64,000 bases of DNA from Acinetobacter pittii (GCF_034064985.1 NZ_CP139249.1:3782001-3846000), one strand, 5' to 3'; counted from the first letter of the stretch, positions 19,541 to 29,452 are shown. The notes: a model not told the origin generated them from the sequence alone. Numbers and translations: made by a program.

Positions 19541-20736
19541 TACATTTTCCCATCTAAATATAAACCTGTTTCTTTGTGTCCAAAGTTAGGCATCATATAG
19601 TTAAATAGATCAACAATTTCTTCTTTATTCCACTGCTTATTTGAAAGCATTGCATGAATTTTTTCTTCAAATACATGCAACTTGTCCTCTTCAACATTTA
19701 GTTCGTTTTTAATAACACCTAAATTATTAAAACGTTGCATATCTAAAGTTTCATTATCGGTAAAGAACTCTTCAAAATCTTTCTCACCCGTAGTTGTGCT
19801 TCCAGCAAATAAACAAGGCCATTTTCCTTGTTTTGGCAAAGTCTGAATTAAGCTACGCGCTTCATCCTCAGACTCACACAAATACGGCTCATATCCAAGG
19901 TTATTAAGATATTTGACTGCAATATCAGCAAAAGTAATGAGGTGTAAGTGCTCGCTAAGCTTAGGGAAGAAAATATCTCTATTCTCACCTAGTAAACAAG
20001 ACATGAGGCAGAGCTCACCAGATTCTTTCGGAGTAACGAAATAACGGCGAATATCATTTGGCGCAGCAATTGGCTGATTTTTCTGGATGCGTTGATTAAA
20101 ACCATGTAGTAAAGAACCATCTGAAAATGCAACATTTGCAAAACGAGCCGTTGAAATATCAATATGCTGACTTTGGCGCATAAGGAACATTTCCATAATA
20201 CGCTTTGAGCCACCCATCATATTTACAGGGTTAGCAGCTTTATCTGTCGAAACGCAGAAATACTTTTTCACGCCTTTTTCAATAGACTGCTGAATCGTTT
20301 TTTCAGTATTCAAAATATTGACATGAATCATTCGCATTAATGTAAATGGATCTTTTTCACTACGTACATGCTTCAAAGCAGAAAGATTTAAAACGTAGTC
20401 AAAATCACCATCATTCTGAATATATGCATCATACTCAGCAGAGCCAATATCTAGTGCAAATGTTTGGAAATCACCATCAATGTAGCCAAACGAGCTACGA
20501 ATATCACGAACAACTTCTGTTAAATTATTTTCTGAAATATCAACAACGTGTAGTTTCTTAGGATTACGTTTAAAAATTTCTTTAACAACTGCTTGGCCAA
20601 TAGATCCAGCCCCACCTAAAACTAAAAACTTCGATGAGGAAACAATTTCGATTAACTTATTATTCCAATGTTGAATATCATCAACAAAAAGCTCTTGTGT
20701 TCTGCCAATTAAATTTAATTGAATATCTGTAGACAT
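19540..20736 (-). CDS. legB: NDP-N-acetylglucosamine 4,6-dehydratase (CapD/LegB family)
   Basis: The 398-residue protein is an extended SDR with LGGAGSIGQAV near residue 40 and the catalytic STDKAANPVNMMGGSKR segment near residue 170. Methionine occupies the usual tyrosine place, as in CapD/PglF/LegB retaining dehydratases, which fits legionaminate rather than the inverting PseB route to pseudaminate. It has a roughly 35-residue N-terminal extension before the Rossmann fold. It follows gna by 13 bp and opens the nine-gene nonulosonate module. Confidence 0.88.
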   Translation of the reverse strand: MSTDIQLNLIGRTQELFVDDIQHWNNKLIEIVSSSKFLVLGGAGSIGQAVVKEIFKRNPKKLHVVDISENNLTEVVRDIRSSFGYIDGDFQTFALDIGSAEYDAYIQNDGDFDYVLNLSALKHVRSEKDPFTLMRMIHVNILNTEKTIQQSIEKGVKKYFCVSTDKAANPVNMMGGSKRIMEMFLMRQSQHIDISTARFANVAFSDGSLLHGFNQRIQKNQPIAAPNDIRRYFVTPKESGELCLMSCLLGENRDIFFPKLSEHLHLITFADIAVKYLNNLGYEPYLCESEDEARSLIQTLPKQGKWPCLFAGSTTTGEKDFEEFFTDNETLDMQRFNNLGVIKNELNVEEDKLHVFEEKIHAMLSNKQWNKEEIVDLFNYMMPNFGHKETGLYLDGKM

Positions 20737-20749
20737 TATAAAACCCTAA

Positions 20750-22024
20750 TCAAAGTCTAATATTTGAACTTTCTTTATCCAAAACATATTTCAAATCATA
20801 AAGTACATGCTTTTCTTTACCTAAAGCATGGAACTCATCAACACTCATGGATTTAAACTGGTTATGTGCTACCGCAATGACGATCGCATCATACAAGCCT
20901 TGTTGTAATTCTTTAATTGGCGCTAGGCCATATTCGTGTTGTACTTCTGTATCATCGACCCATGGATCATAGATATCTAAATCTAAATCATACTCTTTCA
21001 GCGCTTTAATAAAATCGACAATTTTTGTATTACGAATATCTGGACAGTTTTCTTTAAAACTGAGTCCCATCACCAAAATACGAGCGCCAACAACTTGTAT
21101 ACGCTGCTTCACCATTTCTTTGATAAGTTGGGTTGCCACATGTTCACCCATACGATCATTTAAACGGCGAGCCGCTAAAATAATTTCTGGATGCAACCCA
21201 ATAGATTGGGCTTTATGAGTTAAATAATATGGGTCTACACCAATACAGTGTCCACCTACTAACCCAGGACGAAATGGCAAAAAGTTCCATTTTGTGCCCG
21301 CAGCCTTAAGTACATCTTCGGTATCAATACCTAATTTATTAAAAATAAGTGCTAACTCATTAATCAAAGCGATATTGACATCACGTTGTGTGTTTTCGAT
21401 TACTTTAGCTGCTTCTGCTACTTTTATATTCGGTGCCTTATGAGTTCCTGCCTCAATTATAAGATTGTAGACATCATCAACATAATCAGCGATTTCAGGG
21501 GTAGAGCCTGAAGTAATTTTTAAAATATTAGTTACACGGTGCTGCTTGTCGCCGGGATTAATCCGCTCTGGACTATAACCTGCAAAGAAATCTTGATTAA
21601 ACTTGAGTCCCGATACTTTTTCTAATACAGGAATACACACTTCTTCCGTTGCGCCTGGGTATACAGTAGATTCATAAACTACTACATCACCCTTTTTAAG
21701 CACCTGACCAATACTGGTCGATGCTTTGATTAAAGGCGTGAGATCCGGTTGTTTAAAGTCATCAATTGGTGTTGGAACCGTTACAATAAAAAAATTACTG
21801 TTTTTTAAGTCCTTCAAGTCAGCGGTATAACTTAATTGCACCGCCTGTTGTAATTCTTGTGGTGACACTTCTAAGGTATGATCTTTACCGTTTTTGAGCT
21901 CATCAATACGTTTTTGATAAATATCAAAACCAACAACTGGTACTTTTTTCCCAAACTCAACTGCCAACGGCAAGCCTACATAGCCCAACCCAATAATTGC
22001 TATTTTTAAATTGGCAATTTGCAT
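20750..22024 (-). CDS. gna: UDP-N-acetylhexosamine 6-dehydrogenase
   Basis: The 424-residue protein is an intact nucleotide-sugar dehydrogenase of the WbpA/WecC type. It has GLGYVG at residues 12-17, SPERINPG near 151, the lysine and asparagine pair at 207 and 211, and [12 protein letters not shown] with catalytic Cys260. It oxidises C6 of a UDP-N-acetylhexosamine to the uronate with two NAD+. It is the first minus-strand gene of the K locus, divergent from wza. Its complete active site contrasts with that of the ugd product 16 kb away. Whether the uronate is used in this capsule is unknown. Confidence 0.93.
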   Translation of the reverse strand: MQIANLKIAIIGLGYVGLPLAVEFGKKVPVVGFDIYQKRIDELKNGKDHTLEVSPQELQQAVQLSYTADLKDLKNSNFFIVTVPTPIDDFKQPDLTPLIKASTSIGQVLKKGDVVVYESTVYPGATEEVCIPVLEKVSGLKFNQDFFAGYSPERINPGDKQHRVTNILKITSGSTPEIADYVDDVYNLIIEAGTHKAPNIKVAEAAKVIENTQRDVNIALINELALIFNKLGIDTEDVLKAAGTKWNFLPFRPGLVGGHCIGVDPYYLTHKAQSIGLHPEIILAARRLNDRMGEHVATQLIKEMVKQRIQVVGARILVMGLSFKENCPDIRNTKIVDFIKALKEYDLDLDIYDPWVDDTEVQHEYGLAPIKELQQGLYDAIVIAVAHNQFKSMSVDEFHALGKEKHVLYDLKYVLDKESSNIRL

Positions 22025-22379
22025 ATAAACGAGCCTTTTTCCTTAGAGTTTATATCTAATAAATCATGCTTTTGGCACTGACAATGCAGCGTACTATATC
22101 AGATTTTAAGTTAGCACCGCATACCAATTGTATAAATGTGTTTACAGCACTTATAAGTAGAATTTATTAGTTTAGCTAAAATCATACATTTTTAATATTT
22201 CTGATGAATGACTGCTGTCTAAACAGGTCGATCAGATAAACTAAACATACAAAGCACTACGATTTTTCGATGTTTTTTCATTTCTTTTCAGCTAGAATCA
22301 GTTCAGCCTGCGTTTAATAGACACTTGTTACTATGCAGTGGACAATATCAATTAAAGATAAATACACAAAGGGTTGCGT
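22025..22379. promoter_or_regulatory. Divergent promoter region between gna and wza
   Basis: These 355 bp separate the two capsule operons and hold no reading frame. A possible minus-strand -10 box (TATAGT at 22093-22098) and a possible plus-strand -10 box (TAGAAT at 22293-22298) are visible, but neither has a convincing -35 partner. That both capsule promoters lie here follows from the divergent layout; exact start sites are not resolved. Confidence 0.55.
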
Positions 22380-23480
22380 GTGAAGTATTGCCAGTTTTTT
22401 TCTGTTCTTGCCTTAAGTTTAAGTGCTGCCAGTTGTGCAGTTACTTCCGGTTTACAAACTTATGATATTCCTAATGAAGGCGTTTATAGAACAGACCTTG
22501 GAACTACCGTTAATGTAGTTAAAATTTCTCAAGAAACATTACCAGCGATACAACCTGCTCAAGTTGACTATCAACGTGACTATGCAGCTTTATTTAAAAA
22601 TCAACAACCTATATATCGTTTAAGTTCAGGTGATGTTCTTTCTATTCAACTTTGGGCATATCCTGAAATTACCCCTCCTGTAAACAGTATTAGTAATGAA
22701 CAATCTGTTCAAGCGAATGGCTACCCTATAGATCAAAGTGGTTATATCCAATTTCCATTAGTAGGTCGCTATAAAGCTTCTGGTAAAACACTCGCTCAAG
22801 TCAACCGTGAGCTACATAGTCAATTGGCCCGTTTTTTAAAAAACCCGGATGTGGTAGTTCGTGTAGTCTCTTATGAGGGACAGCGCTTCTCTGTTCAAGG
22901 CAGTGTTACTAAAGGTGGCCAATTTTACTTAAGCGACCAACCTGTCAGTATTTATACTGCATTGGGTATGGCAGGCGGTGTAACAACTACTGGAGATAAC
23001 ACTTATATTCAACTCATCCGGAATGGTCGAACTTATAACTTAAATACCATTGATTTAGAAAAAGCTGGCTATTCACTGCACAAACTTTTGGTTCAGCCGA
23101 ACGATACGCTTTATGTCAGTACTCGTGAGAACCAAAAAATTTATGTAATGGGAGAGTCTGGTAAAAACCAAGCATTGCCAATGCGTGACCAAGGCATGAC
23201 ATTGACTGATGCATTAGGTGAAAGTTTAGGAGTAAATCCCTTATCCGGAAGCGCAAGCCGTATTTATGTAGTACGGACTAACCCAAATGATCATACAACC
23301 GAAATTTATCATTTAAATTTAATGAGTATTGGTGATTTTGGTTTAGCGAATCAATTTAAATTACGTAGTAATGATGTGGTTTATGTTGATGCGACTGGCT
23401 TAACCCGTTGGCAACGTATTGTTAACCAAATTATTCCTTTCTCAAATGCTTTATATAACATAGACCGTTTGGGACAATAA
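22380..23480 (+). CDS. wza: Outer-membrane polysaccharide export lipoprotein
   Basis: The 366-residue protein has a short signal sequence ending in SAASC (Cys at about residue 19), then a Poly_export domain (YRLSSGDVLSIQLWAYPE near residue 80) and SLBB repeats. Wza octamers form the capsule channel across the outer membrane. A GTG start at 22380 is preferred because AAAGGG lies six bases upstream; a TTG two codons earlier touches that site. The lipobox is weak, with alanine at -3. It is followed by wzb after 4 bp. Confidence 0.93.
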   Translation: MKYCQFFSVLALSLSAASCAVTSGLQTYDIPNEGVYRTDLGTTVNVVKISQETLPAIQPAQVDYQRDYAALFKNQQPIYRLSSGDVLSIQLWAYPEITPPVNSISNEQSVQANGYPIDQSGYIQFPLVGRYKASGKTLAQVNRELHSQLARFLKNPDVVVRVVSYEGQRFSVQGSVTKGGQFYLSDQPVSIYTALGMAGGVTTTGDNTYIQLIRNGRTYNLNTIDLEKAGYSLHKLLVQPNDTLYVSTRENQKIYVMGESGKNQALPMRDQGMTLTDALGESLGVNPLSGSASRIYVVRTNPNDHTTEIYHLNLMSIGDFGLANQFKLRSNDVVYVDATGLTRWQRIVNQIIPFSNALYNIDRLGQ

Positions 23481-23484
23481 TTTT

Positions 23485-23913
23485 ATGCAAATTAAAAATA
23501 TTTTGGTGGTTTGTATTGGAAATATCTGCCGTAGCCCAATGGCAGAATATTTATTAAAACAGCAATATCCTCAACTCAACATTGAATCAGCTGGTATTTC
23601 TGGTCTTGTAGGCCATCAAGCAGATGAAAAAGCCCAGCTTTGTATGCAACGTTTAGGTATTGATATGCAACCGCATGTTGCAAGAAAACTCAATGCCGAG
23701 CTCATCAAAAAAGCTGATCTAATTTTGGTCATGAGTCATAATCAGCAAAAGCATATTGAACAAACTTGGCCTTTTGCAAAAGGAAAAACCTACCGCTTAG
23801 GCCATTGGCAAAATAAAAATGTGCCCGATCCTTACCGCCATGATCAAGCAGTATTTGATGAAACCTGCCAACTCATTCAGCAATGTGTGACTGGCTGGAA
23901 ACCTTATATTTAA
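23485..23913 (+). CDS. wzb: Low-molecular-weight protein tyrosine phosphatase
   Basis: The 142-residue protein has the P-loop VCIGNICRSP at residues 9-18 (nucleophile Cys10, Arg16) and the general-acid DPY near residue 115, defining the LMW phosphatase family. It dephosphorylates the Wzc kinase and so controls capsule chain export. It lies between wza and wzc with short gaps (4 and 19 bp), the standard K-locus order. Confidence 0.95.
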   Translation: MQIKNILVVCIGNICRSPMAEYLLKQQYPQLNIESAGISGLVGHQADEKAQLCMQRLGIDMQPHVARKLNAELIKKADLILVMSHNQQKHIEQTWPFAKGKTYRLGHWQNKNVPDPYRHDQAVFDETCQLIQQCVTGWKPYI

Positions 23914-23932
23914 CGTCTAGATTTTTAAGCAT

Positions 23933-26119
23933 ATGAACCAACAGAATACTAATACCGAAGATACAATTGACTTAAAAGAATTGTTTTTTTCACTGATTGC
24001 TCAGTGGAAGCTCATTGCTCTATGCGTTATTTTAAGCGTTGTATGTGCTCTACTCTATTTACGCGTAACGCCAGATACCTATTCGGTAGATGCATTGGTT
24101 CAGGTTGAAGACAGTAAAGGAGCTTCTGCTGCACTTTTAGGTGATTTATCGCAAATGATTGAGCAAAAATCACCAGCTCAAGCAGAAATCGAAATTTTAA
24201 AATCTCGTTTGGTTTTAGGTTCTGTTATTAAAGATTTACACTTAAATATACAGGTGTCTAGCACAGAGAATACTTTCACTCATCGCTTACTAAGTAATCC
24301 AGAATATCAAACTGTATATAATACGAAATCAGTCATTTTTAAGGATGGCTTAAAAAGTTTTGATATCCGTCAGTTTGAGATTCCTGCTTATTACCTAGAT
24401 AAGAACTTACTTATTGATTTTGATAAACAATCTTTACGTATAACAGACCCGACAACTGAAGAAGTTATCTTAACTGTTCCATTAAACCAACTTAATCAGG
24501 TTAGAGGGCCTCATGGGGTATGGAAAGTTGCCATCTTTACAAAAGATCAATTTGACGCGACCTATAATATTAAAAGTCTGTCTTTACCTATTGCTGTAAA
24601 CGCTATTAGCGCAAATTATGCTGTGGCAGAACGCGGTAAACTTACTGGGGTTTTAGGCTTAACTTATCAAGGGCAAGACAAAGAGCATATCACCAAAGTC
24701 TTAAATGCTATTTTAGCCACTTATAGTGCACAAAATATTGAACGCCGCTCGGCTGAGTCTGCTCAAACCTTAAAGTTTCTGGATGAACAGCTGCCTGACT
24801 TAAAAAAACAGCTTGATGATGCAGAACGCCAATTTAACAAATTCCGTCAACAATACAATACAGTTGATGTGACCAAGGAATCCGAGCTGTATTTAACCCA
24901 AAGTATTACTTTGGAAACTAAAAAAGCAGAGCTTGAGCAAAAGCAAGCAGAAATGGCAGCTAAATATACGGCTGAACATCCCGCAATGCGTGAAATTAAT
25001 GGTCAGCTCGCTGCTATTAATAAGCAAATTGGTGAGCTCAATAGTACATTAAAACAATTACCGGATGTACAGCGCCAGTATTTACAGCTTTATCGTGAAG
25101 TTGAAGTCAAAACCCAACTCTACACAGCCCTACTCAACTCATACCAACAACTTCGTATTGCAAAAGCGGGTGAAATTGGTAATGTACGTATTGTAGACAC
25201 TGCTGTTGAACCAGTTGAACCAATTAAACCTAAAAAACTGTTAGTTCTTATTCTATCCGTGTTTGCCGGGGGCTTTATTGGAACTCTCATTGCTTTATTA
25301 CGTAATATGTTACGTACAGGTATTAAAGATTCGGGTCAAATTGAAAATGAGTTGGACTTACCAGTTTATGCAACAGTTCCCCGCTCTCCAATTCAAGAAA
25401 GCCGTATCAAAATTTTAAAGAAAAAGAAGAGTATTCCTATTCTTGCGGTTAAAAATAGTGATGATATTGCAATTGAGAGCTTACGTAGTATTCGTACTGC
25501 GATTCACTTTGCTTTAGCAAATGCAAAAAACAATATCATTATGATTGCTGGCCCTTCACCGGAAGTTGGTAAATCATTTATTTCGACGAATCTTGCAACG
25601 ATTTTTGCACAAGGCGACAAACGAGTACTATTGATTGATGCCGATATGCGCCGTGGTTATATGCATAAATACTTTGATGTTGATGTGAAACCGGGTCTTT
25701 CTGAATTGTTAAGTGGACAAACTGATCTACAAAAAGTATTACACAAAACTCAAGTTGCTAACCTTGATGTAATTACTCGTGGTAAAAGCCCAACAAATCC
25801 TTCTGAGATTTTAAGTTCTAACCAATTTAAAGAACTACTTGAACAGCTCCAAGGTCAATATGACCACATCATTATCGATACTCCACCAGTACTTGCAGTA
25901 ACCGATGGTATTATTATTTCACAATATACTGGTGTGAACTTAATTGTTGCGCGTTATGCTAAGTCGCAAATGAAAGAACTTGAATTAACGCTTAATCGCT
26001 TTGAACAAGCAGGTGTTAAAGTCAACGGCTTTATCCTTAACGATATTCAACGTGCGAGCGCGGGTTATGGTTATGGCTATAACTATGCTTACGCATATAA
26101 AGCACAAAAAGAAGATTAA
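23933..26119 (+). CDS. wzc: Capsule tyrosine autokinase and co-polymerase
   Basis: The 728-residue protein has a Wzz-type periplasmic domain between two membrane helices (about residues 27-45 and 434-455) and a C-terminal BY-kinase. Walker A (GPSPEVGKS, about 539-547), Walker A' (LLIDADMRRG, about 565) and Walker B (IIIDTPP, about 645) are all present. A tyrosine-rich tail with seven Tyr within about 15 residues is the autophosphorylation cluster. It regulates polymer length and export with Wza and Wzb. Its operon ends at a terminator just downstream. Confidence 0.96.
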   Translation: MNQQNTNTEDTIDLKELFFSLIAQWKLIALCVILSVVCALLYLRVTPDTYSVDALVQVEDSKGASAALLGDLSQMIEQKSPAQAEIEILKSRLVLGSVIKDLHLNIQVSSTENTFTHRLLSNPEYQTVYNTKSVIFKDGLKSFDIRQFEIPAYYLDKNLLIDFDKQSLRITDPTTEEVILTVPLNQLNQVRGPHGVWKVAIFTKDQFDATYNIKSLSLPIAVNAISANYAVAERGKLTGVLGLTYQGQDKEHITKVLNAILATYSAQNIERRSAESAQTLKFLDEQLPDLKKQLDDAERQFNKFRQQYNTVDVTKESELYLTQSITLETKKAELEQKQAEMAAKYTAEHPAMREINGQLAAINKQIGELNSTLKQLPDVQRQYLQLYREVEVKTQLYTALLNSYQQLRIAKAGEIGNVRIVDTAVEPVEPIKPKKLLVLILSVFAGGFIGTLIALLRNMLRTGIKDSGQIENELDLPVYATVPRSPIQESRIKILKKKKSIPILAVKNSDDIAIESLRSIRTAIHFALANAKNNIIMIAGPSPEVGKSFISTNLATIFAQGDKRVLLIDADMRRGYMHKYFDVDVKPGLSELLSGQTDLQKVLHKTQVANLDVITRGKSPTNPSEILSSNQFKELLEQLQGQYDHIIIDTPPVLAVTDGIIISQYTGVNLIVARYAKSQMKELELTLNRFEQAGVKVNGFILNDIQRASAGYGYGYNYAYAYKAQKED

Positions 26120-26136
26120 TCGTAAAGTGATAAGAG

Positions 26137-26162
26137 AACCGGATCAAATGATCCGGTTTTTT
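26137..26162 (+). terminator. Rho-independent terminator of wza-wzb-wzc
   Basis: A 10-bp GC-containing stem (AACCGGATCA / TGATCCGGTT) with a minimal loop is followed by six T residues, 17 bp after the wzc stop. Confidence 0.9.
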
Positions 26163-26310
26163 ATTTAAGATTTTTTTAAGTCTATTCCTACTAAAACTAA
26201 CTAAAATATATAAAAAACCACTCGTTTTTTTTCTTAAACATTCTATGCTTAAGCATGCTAAGATCAAAAGCAGCCTTTTTAGACTCAAATGATTATTTTT
26301 GGAACCTTTT

Positions 26311-27036
26311 ATGAGTAAAGCCTTACCCATTGCTGTCGCTGTAGTTTTAGGCGGTGCTGCACTTGTACCAGTTTATTATGCAAGCCAACATCCGACCACA
26401 GAAGTCGGAAGCAAAGTAAATAAAAATGCCTCTCCAATTGAAAAAATCAGTTATGTTCTTGGTTACGAAGTTGCTCAGCAAACTCCACCTGAACTAGACA
26501 CAAAATCATTTGTGAAAGGGATTCATGATGCTCGTAATAAGCAACCAAGTGCTTATACTCAAGAAGAGTTAAAAGCTGCTGTTGCTGCTTATGAAAAAGA
26601 ATTGCAGCAAAAAATGCAACAACAAGATAAACCACAGCAAGCCGCTGGTGCAGCGTCTGAATCTGCAGATGTTCAATTCCTTGCAGAAAATAAAACAAAA
26701 GCTGGTGTAAAAACTACAGCGTCTGGCTTGCAATATATCATCACTAAAGAAGGCACAGGTAAACAACCAACTGCGCAGTCTATGGTTAAAGTACATTACG
26801 AAGGCCGACTAATTAATGGTCAAGTTTTTGATAGTTCTTATAAGCGCGGTGAGCCTGTTGAGTTTCCTCTCAATCAAGTTATTCCAGGCTGGACTGAAGG
26901 GCTTCAGCTCATGAAAGAAGGCGGCAAAGCGACGTTCTTTATTCCATCTAATCTTGCTTATGGTCCTCAGGAACTTCCTGGTATTCCAGCAAACAGTACG
27001 CTGATTTTTGATGTAGAACTCATTTCAGTGAAATAA
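26311..27036 (+). CDS. fkpA: FKBP-type peptidyl-prolyl isomerase, membrane-anchored form
   Basis: The 241-residue protein has an N-terminal dimerisation domain (residues about 40-110), a glutamine-rich linker and a C-terminal FKBP domain (HYEGRLINGQVFDSS, then GWTEGLQLMKEGGKATFFIP). The ATG at 26311 was chosen; an in-frame TTG four codons earlier lacks support. The N-terminus is hydrophobic (residues 4-25) without a clear cleavage site, so it may stay anchored in the inner membrane with its catalytic domain in the periplasm. It assists periplasmic protein folding and is the usual flank of the K locus. A paralogue follows directly. Confidence 0.9.
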   Translation: MSKALPIAVAVVLGGAALVPVYYASQHPTTEVGSKVNKNASPIEKISYVLGYEVAQQTPPELDTKSFVKGIHDARNKQPSAYTQEELKAAVAAYEKELQQKMQQQDKPQQAAGAASESADVQFLAENKTKAGVKTTASGLQYIITKEGTGKQPTAQSMVKVHYEGRLINGQVFDSSYKRGEPVEFPLNQVIPGWTEGLQLMKEGGKATFFIPSNLAYGPQELPGIPANSTLIFDVELISVK

Positions 27037-27045
27037 AAACATTCA

Positions 27046-27075
27046 GGAGAGTAAAACAGTACTCTCCTTTTTTTT
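27046..27075 (+). terminator. Terminator between the two FKBP genes
   Basis: The stem GGAGAGTA / TACTCTCC with a 6-nt loop is followed by eight T residues that end 10 bp before the second gene's ATG. The downstream gene therefore may rely on read-through or a promoter overlapping the end of the first gene. Confidence 0.85.
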
Positions 27076-27085
27076 GGAAAACGGC

Positions 27086-27781
27086 ATGAAAAAAATTGGT
27101 TTAATTATTGCAACATCAACAATGAGTTTATCTGTTTTTGCTGCTGCACCTATCACAAATAAAAGCCCAGCAAAAGAACAATTTAGCTATAGTTATGGTT
27201 ATTTAATGGGCCGTAATAATACTGATGCTTTAACAGATCTAAATCTTGATATTTTTTATCAGGGTTTACAAGAAGGTGCTCAGAACAAAACCGCACGCTT
27301 AACTGACGAAGAAATGGCGAAAGCGATTAATGATTATAAAAAAACTTTAGAAGCTAAGCAGCTTGTTGAATTTCAAAAAGTAGGACAACAAAATGCTCAA
27401 GCAGGTGCTGCATTTCTTGCTGATAATGCAAAAAAATTGGGCGTAATCACGACTAAATCAGGTCTCCAATACCAAGTATTAAAAGAAGGTACAGGTAAAA
27501 AACCGAAAGCTGTATCACGTGTTAAAGTAAATTATGAAGGCCGTTTACTCGACGGAACTGTGTTTGACAGCTCAATCGCACGTAATCATCCAGTTGAGTT
27601 TCAGCTCAGCCAAGTGATTGCAGGCTGGACTGAAGGTCTGCAAACCATGAAAGAAGGCGGTAAAACCCGTTTCTTTATCCCTGCAAATCTCGCTTACGGT
27701 GAAGTCGGTGCAGGTGACACGATTGGTCCCAATAGCACTTTAATTTTCGATATCGAATTGCTACAAGTTTTGCCAAAATAA
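27086..27781 (+). CDS. fkpA: FKBP-type peptidyl-prolyl isomerase, secreted form
   Basis: The 231-residue protein has a cleavable-looking signal peptide (MKKIGL...SVFAAAP, cut near residue 20), an FkpA-type N-terminal domain and a C-terminal FKBP fold (NYEGRLLDGTVFDSS, GWTEGLQTMKEGGKTRFFIP). It would be a soluble periplasmic prolyl isomerase and chaperone. The ATG at 27086 is used; an in-frame TTG lies inside the terminator T run and is rejected. It shares its layout with the upstream paralogue, indicating a tandem duplication with different membrane targeting. Confidence 0.92.
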   Translation: MKKIGLIIATSTMSLSVFAAAPITNKSPAKEQFSYSYGYLMGRNNTDALTDLNLDIFYQGLQEGAQNKTARLTDEEMAKAINDYKKTLEAKQLVEFQKVGQQNAQAGAAFLADNAKKLGVITTKSGLQYQVLKEGTGKKPKAVSRVKVNYEGRLLDGTVFDSSIARNHPVEFQLSQVIAGWTEGLQTMKEGGKTRFFIPANLAYGEVGAGDTIGPNSTLIFDIELLQVLPK

Positions 27782-27793
27782 ATGTATTAGTAT

Positions 27794-27825
27794 AAAAAAA
27801 GCGATCATTTAAGATCGCTTTTTTT
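27794..27825. terminator. Bidirectional terminator between fkpA and murJ
   Basis: GCGATC and GATCGC flank a 6-nt loop, with seven A residues to the left and seven T residues to the right, so it can stop transcription from both convergent genes. Confidence 0.88.
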
Positions 27826-27829
27826 ATTT

Positions 27830-29371
27830 TTAGTGTTTTAAATCTCTAGGTCGAAAACCCGTAAGGATTAAACCGATCAGGTAAGCAATTATCCCAACTA
27901 CGCATAGCCCTACGACTTCGGCAACACGTAACCACTGTGAAAGCTCTCCGTTATACCAATTGAGCCCAAACCAAAGCGCTGCAATCATAGCGAGGTTTGC
28001 TAAACCATATTGAAGTCCTAATTTCTTCCAATGCGGACCAAATCGGAAAATATTACGCTTATGCAAATAGAAGTAGAGTAAACCGGCATTTACTAACGCT
28101 GAACCTGAAGATGCTAGTGCAAGTGCCATATGTTCTGCATGCCAATCAATAAGCTTAAAGAAGCCGATAAATACAACGTTTAAAATCGCATTAGCAGCAA
28201 CTGACATTAAACCTACACGCACTGGTGTTTTTGTGTCTTGTTGTGCATAGAAACCGGGTGCAAATACTTTAATAAGCATGAAAGAAATTACACCAGCACT
28301 CATACATTGCAATGCTAGAGCTGTCATTTGTGTATCACGTAGATCAAACTCACCACGCTGGAATAATGCTTGAATAATCGGTGTTGAAAGCATAAATAAA
28401 GCAATACTTGCCGGCAACCCTACCAATACAATGACTTTTGCAGCCCAGTCGATCATACCGCGGAACTTTGCTTGATCCTGCTCTGCATGACGGGCAGAAA
28501 GTGAAGGCAAAATTACTGTACCAATCGCAACCCCAATTAAACCTAAAGGTAGCTCAGTCATACGCTCAGCGCTGTAGAGCCAAGACACTGAACCATCTTG
28601 CATGAAAGATGCCCAAATCGTATTTAGCAATAGGTTAATCTGAGTCACCGATACACCAAATAATGCTGGAAGCATTAATTTTAAAATACGTTCTACGCCT
28701 TCATGTTTAAAATCAACTTTAGGTGGAATCAGTAGGTTTTTACGCCACAATTCAGGGATTTGTATCGCTAACTGTAATACCCCAGCCGCAACAACTGACC
28801 AGCCTAATGCTTTGATTGGCTCAGCCATATACGGCGTAAGCCACCACGCTCCTGCAATCATCGCTACATTTAGTAAAACTGGCGAAAAAGCTGGTGAGGC
28901 AAACGAACCATAACTATTTAAGATGCTGCTGGCAAAAGCCGTGAGCGACATAAACATTAAATACGGAATGGTCAAACGGAACATACTGACAGCTAAATCG
29001 AACTTTTCCGGATCACTGTGGAAGCCCGGTGCATACATATAGATGATCGCAGGTGCTAAAACCATAGCCACAAAAGTGAGCAACGTCATGACTGTGAGTA
29101 AACAGCCAAATACGCGACTAATTAAAATCTGTACTTCAGCATGTGCTCGACCTGTTTTATATTCAGTTAATACGGGAATAAACGCTTGAGAAAAAGCCCC
29201 TTCAGCAAACAACCGTCGAAAGAAGTTAGGAATACGAAAAGCAACGACGAAGGTATCAAAATCTTTACCTGCACCAAACACGTTGAGCAATACGACATCA
29301 CGTACTAATCCTAACACTCGTGACAACATCGTCATTGCACTGACAATAAAAGTCGATCGCCACAATGCCAT
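27830..29371 (-). CDS. murJ: Lipid II flippase
   Basis: The 513-residue protein (also called MviN) has about fourteen membrane helices and the family segment FFRRLFAEGAFSQAFIPVL near residue 50. It flips lipid II across the inner membrane for peptidoglycan synthesis. The ATG at 29371 with AGGTGA five bases upstream was preferred over a GTG three codons earlier, whose upstream has no ribosome site. It is next to ampD on the same strand, 81 bp away. Confidence 0.95.
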   Translation of the reverse strand: MALWRSTFIVSAMTMLSRVLGLVRDVVLLNVFGAGKDFDTFVVAFRIPNFFRRLFAEGAFSQAFIPVLTEYKTGRAHAEVQILISRVFGCLLTVMTLLTFVAMVLAPAIIYMYAPGFHSDPEKFDLAVSMFRLTIPYLMFMSLTAFASSILNSYGSFASPAFSPVLLNVAMIAGAWWLTPYMAEPIKALGWSVVAAGVLQLAIQIPELWRKNLLIPPKVDFKHEGVERILKLMLPALFGVSVTQINLLLNTIWASFMQDGSVSWLYSAERMTELPLGLIGVAIGTVILPSLSARHAEQDQAKFRGMIDWAAKVIVLVGLPASIALFMLSTPIIQALFQRGEFDLRDTQMTALALQCMSAGVISFMLIKVFAPGFYAQQDTKTPVRVGLMSVAANAILNVVFIGFFKLIDWHAEHMALALASSGSALVNAGLLYFYLHKRNIFRFGPHWKKLGLQYGLANLAMIAALWFGLNWYNGELSQWLRVAEVVGLCVVGIIAYLIGLILTGFRPRDLKH

Positions 29372-29452
29372 CGCACTCACCTACAGCTATATTCGAAAGT
29401 CGCTATTGTAATGAAACTAAAAAATCTTTTCGTTGTGAAATGATGAATGAAC

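Noticed and set aside
12806..20736. Sialic acid (Neu5Ac) or pseudaminic acid pathway
   Set aside because: Neu5Ac synthesis needs neither a 4,6-dehydratase nor an aminotransferase, and pseudaminate needs PseB- and PseG-type enzymes. The hydrolysing epimerase, retaining-type dehydratase and PtmE point to legionaminate.
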